Assembly (NCBI RefSeq): GCF_030408855.1
Contig: NZ_CP047358.1
Coordinates: forward strand, 744,001 to 808,000
From: Corynebacterium glaucum
GTDB lineage: Bacteria > Actinomycetota > Actinomycetes > Mycobacteriales > Mycobacteriaceae
DNA length: 64,000 nucleotides
Reading direction: 5' to 3'
The position numbers and the translations under genes are program-made. The notes under the pieces are model-generated. The model saw nothing but the letters and a program-made list of their open reading frames with translations, ran no database searches and was not told the origin of the DNA. Positions 16,707-23,270 of the stretch are shown here, one piece after another; position 1 is the first letter of the stretch; every line of letters starts with the position of its first letter.

Positions 16707-17315
16707 GTGTCTACTGAACGTATCCGCCGCGCCGTGCTCATCGTCGCGCTGCTGAACCTGGCCTACTTTTTCGTCGAATTCGCCGCCGCGATCGCAATCG
16801 GTTCTGCGTCGCTGTTCGCCGACTCCGCCGACTTCCTCGAAGACACCGCGATTAACCTCCTCGTGTTCTTCGCGGTCGCGTGGCCGGCGCAGCGCCGCCG
16901 GAAGGTGGGTGCCTTCCTCGCCGTCCTCATCCTCATCCCGGCCGTCGCCGCGATCGCCACCGTCATCTACAAGTTGCTCAATCCGGTCCCTCCATCGCCG
17001 GAAGGGCTCACCGGCGTGGCACTCGGCGCGCTCGTAGTCAACCTCGCGTGCGCAGTCATCTTGCTGCGGGTTCGGGAAGAGGGCTCAAGCTTGACGACGG
17101 GCGCCTGGCTCGCCGCCCGCAACGATGCTCTCGCCAACCTGCTCATCATCGCCGCCGGACTTCTCACGTTCGTCTGGGCGACCGCCTGGTTCGACATCAT
17201 CGTCGGCGCGATCATCGCCGCGGTCAACCTGTCTGCATCGAAGGAAGTGTGGGAGGAATCCCGCGAGGAGCACGACTCGGTGGAAGAAGCGTTCGCGGAG
17301 ATGGACTGCGACTAA
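16707..17315 (+). CDS. CDF-like cation efflux membrane protein
   Basis: 202 residues with five or six predicted membrane segments. It resembles the transmembrane part of cation diffusion facilitators: SLFADSADFLEDTAINLLVFF in TM2 gives a DxxxD metal pair. The TM5 equivalent reads ARNDALANLLIIAAG instead of the usual HxxxD, so the substrate may differ from zinc. The cytoplasmic C-terminal domain is absent; the end is acidic (VEEAFAEMDCD). The GTG at 16707 follows TAGCAT by 8 nt (leaderless). Sharing the intergenic region and CsoR box with copB hints at copper-linked regulation. Confidence 0.78.
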   Translation: MSTERIRRAVLIVALLNLAYFFVEFAAAIAIGSASLFADSADFLEDTAINLLVFFAVAWPAQRRRKVGAFLAVLILIPAVAAIATVIYKLLNPVPPSPEGLTGVALGALVVNLACAVILLRVREEGSSLTTGAWLAARNDALANLLIIAAGLLTFVWATAWFDIIVGAIIAAVNLSASKEVWEESREEHDSVEEAFAEMDCD

Positions 17316-17324
17316 ACCTCCGAC

Positions 17325-17363
17325 TACGCCTCTGCGCTGCCCTCAGGGGTGGCGTGGTCTTGG
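17325..17363. repeat. 39-bp direct repeat, left copy (3' end remnant of a ThDP-enzyme gene)
   Basis: Identical at 37 of 39 positions to 19322-19360. Read on the minus strand it encodes the last residues of the ThDP enzyme (QDHATPEGSAEA) followed by a TAG stop. It is a detached 3' end sitting beyond the MFS-TetR cassette. Confidence 0.85.
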
Positions 17364-17400
17364 ATTTTGCAGTTGCGCGTCGTTCCCCCTTTATTGGGAG

Positions 17401-18564
17401 TTAGATAAATGGCGCTGTGGATCTCTTAAAGGGATAGGTTTGCGTTGCCAATACGATCGCCGCAAGGCCGGCGAACGCAGCCCCGGTCCACATAGCGATG
17501 GCAGGGTCATTACCGGCGGAATTCATGGAAAGCGCGCTGACGGCCGTTCCCAGTGTCACGCCCATTGTGATCACAGAGGTGTGGACAGTGCTAACCAGAT
17601 TTCCGGTCCCGCCAACCTCGGCTACGCGTGTGACAAGAGCGGGGTTCATCGAGACACCTGCGAGTCCGACTAGAAGCACCATTGTTACCGTGAGCCAACC
17701 AATGATTGCGAACATGGCGATGATGCTGAGCGAAATGATTAAGACTGCGTGTCCTATGCGCAACACCGTTACTGCGTGACTGTCGGCGAACTTGCCCACC
17801 ACAAGATTCCCGATGAACGAAAACAGTCCATACGTCAGCAAGACCACGGTCGTGGTGTTCGGGCTTAGTCCCGAATTCCGTTCCAGGAGAGGCGTGAAAT
17901 AGGTGAATGAACCGTAGGCGGCGCCGATGGTCAGCAGGCTGACCAGATAGCGGGACCATAGTCGGAGGGAACGGAGGTTGCGTAGGTCTTGTTCGCTAGC
18001 TTCCTGCGATGCGGGATCCCGCGAAGGCAACGCAAATAGACTCGCAACAAACAAGCAGAGCGCTATAAGTGCCAGCAGATAGAAGCTGGTCTGCCAACTG
18101 AGTGCACCAGCAACGTAGTGTGACAGCGGCAGTCCGAATACGGTGCCAACCATGATTCCACCCAGCACAATTGAAATTGCTTCCCCGATTTTCGTTGGAC
18201 TTTCCGCCAATTGAGCTCCGAAGGTCACTGATAGGCCAAACGTGGCCCCCGACAAGCAACCGGTCAAGATTCGAAGAATGGCTACCCACCAGTACTCGTG
18301 GATCAGCGGAACTAGGGCCTCGAGAACCGCATACAAGCCGACGACAGACAGTAAAGCTAGTTTAGGTCGGATGTGGCGCAGCATGTAGGCAACAGCAGGA
18401 CCTCCAAGCGCCATGCCGAGTGAATACATCGAAACGAGGAGCCCCACCCGGCTGACCGAAGTGTCTAAATCCGTTGCGATTGACGGCATCATTCCGGCCA
18501 CCTGCAACTCGCTCATTGACACGACCATGATCATGGTCATCAGCAGGTATAAATGCTTTTTCAT
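17401..18564 (-). CDS. MFS drug-efflux-type transporter
   Basis: 387 residues, 12 membrane segments of the DHA1/AraJ-CmlA type: LYLLMTMIMVVSMSELQVAG in helix 1, then MMPSIATDLDTSVSRVGLLV and LGMALGGPAVAYMLRHIRPK, the loop 2-3 signature region. It probably exports a drug or metabolite by proton antiport. The start at 18564 follows AGAAAGTGACCT. It lies 68 nt after a TetR gene on the same strand, so the two form a regulator-pump cassette. The stretch is more AT-rich than the flanks and is bounded by direct repeats, which suggests acquisition. Confidence 0.88.
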   Translation of the reverse strand: MKKHLYLLMTMIMVVSMSELQVAGMMPSIATDLDTSVSRVGLLVSMYSLGMALGGPAVAYMLRHIRPKLALLSVVGLYAVLEALVPLIHEYWWVAILRILTGCLSGATFGLSVTFGAQLAESPTKIGEAISIVLGGIMVGTVFGLPLSHYVAGALSWQTSFYLLALIALCLFVASLFALPSRDPASQEASEQDLRNLRSLRLWSRYLVSLLTIGAAYGSFTYFTPLLERNSGLSPNTTTVVLLTYGLFSFIGNLVVGKFADSHAVTVLRIGHAVLIISLSIIAMFAIIGWLTVTMVLLVGLAGVSMNPALVTRVAEVGGTGNLVSTVHTSVITMGVTLGTAVSALSMNSAGNDPAIAMWTGAAFAGLAAIVLATQTYPFKRSTAPFI

Positions 18565-18632
18565 TAGGTCACTTTCTGTATAAGAGAGTACAAAATTAGG
18601 GCAAAGCCGTTTTGGGGTAGCGGTTTTATGTT

Positions 18633-19235
18633 CTATGGCAGGAGAGCAGTCAGCCCAAGCGAGGTCATAGAACGCAACTCGTCGGGAGACCGCCCAGCTT
18701 GAGCCATCACTCGTAGCCCTGCGACAAGTGACGCAATCAGCTGTGCCGCGTTCTCGGGGGCAACATTCTTCGAGATTGAGCCATCGGCCTGACCCTGACG
18801 AACCGCTAGTGATAGTGCGGACAGCTGATTGCTTAAACCTTTGTCCAGTAGACGTTTGATGCGATCGTCTCGCCTCGCAATGTCGGGTGTCATGCGAGTG
18901 CCGATCGCCATGCATCCGGCAGCGTGGCCATCTTCTGCTGCACACACTTCTTCTCCAATCATGAGGTCGAAGTAGGCGTACAAGCGCTCGATGCCATTGA
19001 GCGATTCGTCACCCAGTACCTCTCTCTGGGCTGCCGACGTAGTTTCCAGGTAGTGCTGCAGTGCTCGTACAAACAACTCGTCCTTCGAAGTAAAAGTGTT
19101 GTACAACGTGCTCCGTCGAACGCCCGCTGCTTCACAGAGCTGCTCCGTTGAGGTGTCTGTAAAACCGTGAACACGGAACTCGCCCGCCGCAGCGTCAAGT
19201 ACAGATTTCTCGTCAAACATCCTTGGTCGGCCCAT
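18633..19235 (-). CDS. TetR-family regulator of the MFS pump
   Basis: 200 residues. The N-terminal helix-turn-helix is clear: MGRPRMFDEKSVLDAAAGEF, then TDTSTEQLCEAAGV and RRSTLYNTFTSKDELF. The C-terminal ligand domain carries a TetR_C-like region (IGTRMTPDIARRDD...LIASLVAGLRVMAQAG). The ATG at 19235 is 7 nt after a TAGAGT -10 (minus strand, 19243-19248), so the mRNA is leaderless. A good dyad at 19254-19277 overlaps that promoter and is a probable autoregulatory operator. The MFS gene directly downstream is the likely target. Confidence 0.9.
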   Translation of the reverse strand: MGRPRMFDEKSVLDAAAGEFRVHGFTDTSTEQLCEAAGVRRSTLYNTFTSKDELFVRALQHYLETTSAAQREVLGDESLNGIERLYAYFDLMIGEEVCAAEDGHAAGCMAIGTRMTPDIARRDDRIKRLLDKGLSNQLSALSLAVRQGQADGSISKNVAPENAAQLIASLVAGLRVMAQAGRSPDELRSMTSLGLTALLP

Positions 19236-19253
19236 ACGGGCGACTCTAGCAGG

Positions 19254-19277
19254 GTTATGGATTCTGCAATACATAAC
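19254..19277. promoter_or_regulatory. Candidate TetR operator
   Basis: The dyad GTTATGGATT-CTGC-AATACATAAC has 9 of 10 arm positions matching. It covers the -35/spacer region of the leaderless tetR promoter. Confidence 0.6.
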
Positions 19278-19320
19278 GGTCCGCGTCTGAATCGCCTTCA
19301 CTTTTACCGACGGAACCGAA

Positions 19321-20598
19321 TTACGCCTCTGCGCTGCCTTCAGGGGTGGCGTGATCTTGGTCGACTTTGGCGTGGAGGAGGACGACGTGGCCGTCGTCAA
19401 GCTTTTGAAAAGCTCTCTCGATGGTGCCGGGAACCTCCTCGTTGCGCTCGACGGTTTCGGCCCACGCGCCCATGGAGCGGGCCCACTCGGCAGAATCCGG
19501 GTTGACCAGCTGGGTGCCTGAGACGCGGCCCGGGGAGGTCTTTTCCTGGTTGGCGCGGATGGTGCCGTACAGCTCATTGTCCACCAGCACGACCAGCATT
19601 GGAGTGTTGTAGCGCACGGCGGTGACGAGCTCCTGGCCGTTCATCATGAGCTCGCCGTCGCCAGTGAACGCGACCACGGTGCGTTGCGGGTCCGCGAGTT
19701 TCGCGGCCATGGCAGAGGCGATGGAATAGCCCATGGCACCCAGTCGGGTGGCCAGCATGGAGGGAAATCTGCGGGTGGGGAAGAAGCGCTGCGGCCAGAA
19801 GCAATGGTTGCCGGCTCCGTAGGTGACCAGCGCCGATTCGTCGAGGCGAGCGGTGAGTTCTTCCATCACCGCGTACATGTCGACGGTGCCTTCGGGAAGC
19901 TCGGGGAAGCGCTCGTCGGCGGGCGGGATGGAGCTGAAGTCCTCGTGCAGCGCGCGGGCGCGGGTGAACCATTCGGAGGTATCGGGCTTGTTGGTCAGGT
20001 CGATGCGGCCCAGTTCTTGGGCGGCGATCGACGGGTCGGCGAGCACGTGGTGGGTGATCGCGCCGCTGGTGGCTAGCTGGTCCGCATCCGTGCTGATCAC
20101 AATGTTGGTGCGGTTAAGGCCCTGGCGCAGGGAGTAGTTGTCGGTGGGCTTGTCCCACAGCTTCGCACCGACGAGCAGCAGGACGTCGGCGTCTTCAAGC
20201 AGTTGCGCGGTGTCCTCATTGCGGGCGGCACCGAGCCAGCCGGCGTTGGCGGGGGAGTCGAAGTGAATCTTGTCGCTCGAGCGCATGTCGTTGAGCACCG
20301 GGATCTGGTGTGCTTCCGCGAAGCGCTGCCAGACGTCCGCGGCGTCCTGCGACCAGCCCTGGCCGCCCTCGAAGATGAGTGGGCGATCGGCGCTTGACAG
20401 CGCCTCGGTGATGACGCGGATATCGTCGTCTGACACTGCGCCGCGGCTGAGCGCGAACGGCGAGGCGATTTCGCCGGGATAGGCCTCTTCGATGATGTCC
20501 TCGGGCAGGCCAACCACGACTGGTCCGCGACGACCGGAGTTCGCAAGGTGGATTGCGTCCGCGACAACGCGCGAAGCGCGCGCCGGGTCATCGATCAC
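19321..20598 (-). pseudogene. ThDP-dependent enzyme, acetolactate synthase/pyruvate oxidase-like, 5'-truncated
   Basis: About 425 residues from a GTG at 20598. The middle (FAD/Rossmann-like) domain is present (GPVVVGLPEDIIEEAYPG). So is the C-terminal ThDP domain with its GDG-x-N motif (AFTGDGELMMNGQELVTAV, LVVLVDNELYGTIR). The N-terminal PYR domain of roughly 130-150 residues, which supplies the catalytic Glu, is missing. The frame stays open for about 25 codons upstream and then meets a TAG. Full enzymes are about 550-580 residues, so this copy is probably inactive. The substrate cannot be assigned. The last 39 bp are duplicated at 17325-17363. Confidence 0.75.
19322..19360. repeat. 39-bp direct repeat, right copy
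   Basis: It coincides with the 3' end of the ThDP-enzyme gene and is identical to 17325-17363 at 37 of 39 positions, in the same orientation, 1997 bp away. Confidence 0.85.
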
Positions 20599-20783
20599 GA
20601 GGGATGCTCCATACGTCTGTGCTTCCCTCTCGGTCTTGGATTGAAGAAATTGCGGGGAGGACGGCCGAGGAGCATGAACCTAGTGGGGCGGGGGTTACTG
20701 GATCTTCCGGTTCGATGAGTAGCGCTCTTGGGTTTTAGGGCACTTCAATCCCGTTAACGGTTAAAGATAATTTCTTCTCTCAG

Positions 20784-21101
20784 CTATTCTGCGTGTGAGG
20801 AAAAGCCCATAACTATACGGTCAAGGCATGCGAGATATGAGGCATACGATTGGCGGCCTTTCCTAGTCAGGGAGAGGTCAGTTGTGGCCTTTTTTCCTGC
20901 AAATCCCTTTGAAACGTTAACCATTCCCGCATCTTCGAGAGCGCTAATACTTTTTGATAGGGAAGGATAGCTGAGGTCTAGATGTCCTTTTAGCGTCTGA
21001 TATGTAGCAGAATCTACCGACGCCAGACACGCCATTACCCCCAGCCTGTTGGGCGAATGAAGGAGAGGGTCGATCCCCTCCAGAGCTTGACTGATGTCCA
21101 C
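20784..21101 (-). CDS. Winged-helix transcriptional regulator (MarR/HTH_34-like)
   Basis: 105 residues. A winged helix-turn-helix is evident: NRLGVMACLASVDSATYQTL, then HLDLSYPSLSKSISALEDAG as the recognition region, then the wing with KKATTDLSLTRKGRQSY. It starts at a GTG that overlaps the upstream gene's TAG by one base, so the pair is translationally coupled. The pattern of a small regulator coupled to a small membrane protein is common in accessory regions. The palindrome at 21579-21593 is the likely binding site. Base composition is noticeably AT-rich for this genome. Confidence 0.78.
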   Translation of the reverse strand: MDISQALEGIDPLLHSPNRLGVMACLASVDSATYQTLKGHLDLSYPSLSKSISALEDAGMVNVSKGFAGKKATTDLSLTRKGRQSYASYLACLDRIVMGFSSHAE

Positions 21102-21538
21102 TAGCTACCCGACTTAACTTTCCAGGCACCAAGCCCCGCAAACGGGATGGCCGCCAGCACACCAATTAGAAATGCCACTGCCGGGAGATTCGCGCCTCCG
21201 TCCGTTCTTGCCCAGACCCATTCGCCGATCGCGACAACGGCAATTGATAGGAGAGTGGCGACCACGTAAGCCCTTTTCCACCCGTAGGGTTGAACCTTCC
21301 TTGTTTTTCTAATCATCACCGCAACGACCAGGATCGACAGGAGAAAGAGGAGGGGGGATAATACGTAGGCTACGGACAGCCATTCGGAGGAAGAGGTTAG
21401 TGAAACTAATCGGATGCTGACGAAGAGGAATATCAATCCCGACGCCAATAGGATCCAGTACCCCTCTTTTTTAGAGACCTTTTGAGGCGATGCTGATCGA
21501 CTGGCTTGGGCCCTGTCAGTGAAGCGACCTGTAGTCAT
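21101..21538 (-). CDS. Small membrane protein coupled to a winged-helix regulator
   Basis: 145 residues. A hydrophilic N-terminus (TTGRFTDRAQASRSA) is followed by four predicted membrane segments (about 35-52, 60-80, 95-113, 120-140; for example GYWILLASGLIFLFVSI). No family is recognised. The ATG at 21538 has a strong AAGGAAGGA site 8 nt upstream and a TATACT -10 (minus strand, 21568-21573), so the larger open frame to 21646 is not the real start. It may be a sensor or transporter-like partner of the downstream regulator. Confidence 0.7.
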   Translation of the reverse strand: MTTGRFTDRAQASRSASPQKVSKKEGYWILLASGLIFLFVSIRLVSLTSSSEWLSVAYVLSPLLFLLSILVVAVMIRKTRKVQPYGWKRAYVVATLLSIAVVAIGEWVWARTDGGANLPAVAFLIGVLAAIPFAGLGAWKVKSGS

Positions 21539-21557
21539 TTTGGCGATCCTTCCTTGA

Positions 21558-21595
21558 AGTTTCCTATAGTATAACCGCTTTCCATTATGGAAACT
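21558..21595 (-). promoter_or_regulatory. Promoter with palindromic operator for the membrane protein/regulator pair
   Basis: On the minus strand the -10 is TATACT (plus coordinates 21568-21573). Directly upstream is the perfect 15-bp palindrome TTTCCATTATGGAAA (21579-21593). Wider arms AGTTTCC (21558-21564) and GGAAACT (21589-21595) flank the -10. Confidence 0.7.
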
Positions 21596-21642
21596 AGCTG
21601 ATATCGGTGCGAATGTCCGTGTCAATGGTGTCATTAAGTTTT

Positions 21643-21975
21643 TCAAGCCTCTCCATTAGGAGAAATGTATTTATAGAGGGTGGTTCTTCCTACGTTGAGC
21701 CGTCGGGCGACTTCTGCCTTCGGTATCCCCTTGCTCACCCACTTGCGCGCCTGAGCTAGATGTTCGTCGCTGAGAGCTTTTGCCCGGCCCTTGTAGGCAC
21801 CGCGAGCTTTGGCTTTGGCGATACCTTCGGCCTGACGCTCGCGAATGATGGCACGTTCGAACTCCGCCACGCTACCGAGAAGTCCGAGCATGAGGTTGGC
21901 TATCGGCGTCGAATCCAGCGAGTAGGTCTGCCCCTCCTTGGCATGAATCCAAACCTTCCCTAGAAAATATCGGAA
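21643..21975 (-). pseudogene. Serine recombinase (resolvase/invertase), C-terminal fragment
   Basis: Reading back to about 21975 gives the second half of a resolvase-family protein: DSTPIANLMLGLLGSVAEFE, then RAIIRERQAEGIAKAKARG with the long E helix, and a C-terminal helix-turn-helix (GIPKAEVARRLNVGRTTLY). The N-terminal catalytic half with the nucleophilic serine is gone; the sequence breaks off where it meets the tag remnant. A Met at 21891 gives an 82-residue open piece, but it cannot recombine DNA alone. It is a scar of a mobile element. Confidence 0.85.
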
Positions 21976-21991
21976 CCAGACCCAGGACGCT

Positions 21992-22177
21992 TCACCGCCA
22001 CGACAGCCCTACCTGGAACCCTTCGAGTGCGAGGCGCTCGAACATGCCGGCTTCGTCGCGGATGGGCATGCCCCATTCGGTGTCGTAGTAGTCGCGCAGC
22101 AGCGGGTCGGTGGCAGCCCACGGCGGGCGGGTGAGGCCGTCGGGTCCGGTGATTGGATAAGTGTGCTCCATACTCAT
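21992..22177 (-). pseudogene. tag: 3-methyladenine DNA glycosylase I (Tag), N-terminal fragment
   Basis: Sixty-one residues of Tag: RPPWAATDPLLRDYYDTEWG, then MPIRDEAGMFERLALEGFQ and VGLSW, where the family continues with ITIL. Instead the sequence reads Arg-stop and passes into the recombinase remnant. The remaining two thirds, including the catalytic domain, are missing. The start at 22177 has AGGGAG 4-5 nt upstream. A different 3-methyladenine glycosylase (AAG type) is intact at 39076-39645. Confidence 0.85.
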
Positions 22178-22223
22178 TCGACTCCCTGCGATGTGGTTTG
22201 GTTCCATGAGTAGTCTTAGTCGC

Positions 22224-22634
22224 ATGAACCGGCCCGCTGTACGCGATTTTGCACTACTGCTTTTGCGCCTTGTGCTTGGCGTGGTGTTTATCGCGCGCGG
22301 GTACCAGCGCTGGTTTGGTACCGGTATGGCGCAGACCGCACGCGACTTTGCTGCCGCGGGAGTGCCGCAGCCGCAGATCAGTGCGTATGTGGTGGGCACG
22401 GCGGAGCTGCTCGGCGGGGTGTTCCTGCTCATCGGGTTGCTCACCACGATTGCGGCGTCGGTGTTGGCGCTGATGGTGCTGGCGGCGGGCTACTTCGTGC
22501 ACTTCGACCACGGCCTCTTCGTCGAAGATGGCGGGGTGGAATACCCGCTGGTGCTCGCCGTGTCTCTGTTCATGGTTGTGGTGTTCGGCTCAGGCCGCGC
22601 CAGCTTAGACGGGGTGCTCACCCGCAATGATTAA
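22224..22634 (+). CDS. DoxX-family membrane protein
   Basis: 136 residues with four membrane segments. The DoxX fold is recognisable: RDFALLLLRLVLGVVFIARG, YQRWFGTGMAQTARDFAAAG, then VGTAELLGGVFLLIGLLT and GYFVHFDHGLFVEDGGVEY. Actinobacterial DoxX proteins have been linked to thiol and oxidative-stress complexes, but the role here is not shown. The start at 22224 follows TAGTCT by 7 nt (leaderless). The stop overlaps the next start by 8 nt. Confidence 0.85.
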   Translation: MNRPAVRDFALLLLRLVLGVVFIARGYQRWFGTGMAQTARDFAAAGVPQPQISAYVVGTAELLGGVFLLIGLLTTIAASVLALMVLAAGYFVHFDHGLFVEDGGVEYPLVLAVSLFMVVVFGSGRASLDGVLTRND

Positions 22635-23265
22635 CCACGAGGACGTTCAGGCAGCCCTGTCTGCACGACTCGATGGGGAGCTAGCATTGCTTGACGACGA
22701 AGTGGTGGACGCCCACCTCGCCGCCTGCGCGGAATGTTCCCGGTTTTGGGAGCGCTCGCTGGTCCTGTCCAAGCAGCTGAGCATGGTCGATGGGGAGCGT
22801 GACATGGTGCCACCGGACCTGTCCGACGTGATCATGGCAGAGGTGCGCGACCCGTTCCTGAAAATGGAGCAGCGTCGTGCCTTGACGTTGGCGGTGGGCC
22901 GGGTGGCGCTTGCGGTAATGGCCGTGACCTGGGCGCTGTGGGCAGTCAAACTCGTGGCCACCGGCGGTGAACCGGATCCGGTGCTCGCTTCTTTCGCGGC
23001 GGTGCGGTTCGGCGTTGCGCTCGCACTCGGGTTGTGCGCGTGGTGCCCGCAACAGGTCGTTGGCGTGCTGTTGGTCGTGGGCACCATGTTCACGTTCACG
23101 GCGGGGTTCGCGGTGCGCGACGCGGTGCTGCATACGGGCGAGTTCCAGCCGGCGCTGGTCTTCATCCCGTTGCTCACATCGGTCGCGCTGGTATGGACGT
23201 GGGTTGCGGACCGCGGCGGTGAGCTGCGCCGCGCATGGGCGCACTTGAACGCCGACCCGAAGTAG
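22627..23265 (+). CDS. Zinc-finger (zf-HC2) anti-sigma-like membrane protein
   Basis: 212 residues. The N-terminal zinc-finger anti-sigma motif is complete: His30, Cys34 and Cys37 in DAHLAACAEC. About four hydrophobic segments follow (for example LAVGRVALAVMAVTWALWAV, GTMFTFTAGFAV). Such proteins sequester ECF sigma factors, sometimes redox-sensitively. No sigma factor is encoded next to it, which is unusual; the partner would be elsewhere. It is translationally coupled to the DoxX gene. Confidence 0.78.
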   Translation: MINHEDVQAALSARLDGELALLDDEVVDAHLAACAECSRFWERSLVLSKQLSMVDGERDMVPPDLSDVIMAEVRDPFLKMEQRRALTLAVGRVALAVMAVTWALWAVKLVATGGEPDPVLASFAAVRFGVALALGLCAWCPQQVVGVLLVVGTMFTFTAGFAVRDAVLHTGEFQPALVFIPLLTSVALVWTWVADRGGELRRAWAHLNADPK

Positions 23266-23270
23266 CGGGG

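Noticed and set aside
16115..16717. Val-rich plus-strand frame antisense to copB's N-terminus
   Set aside because: Produced by the His-rich repeats of copB on the other strand; the real plus-strand gene starts at 16707.
17401..22177. Prophage or complete integrative element in the accessory islet
   Set aside because: Apart from a catalytically dead recombinase fragment there is no integrase, phage structural gene, tRNA att site or IS transposase.
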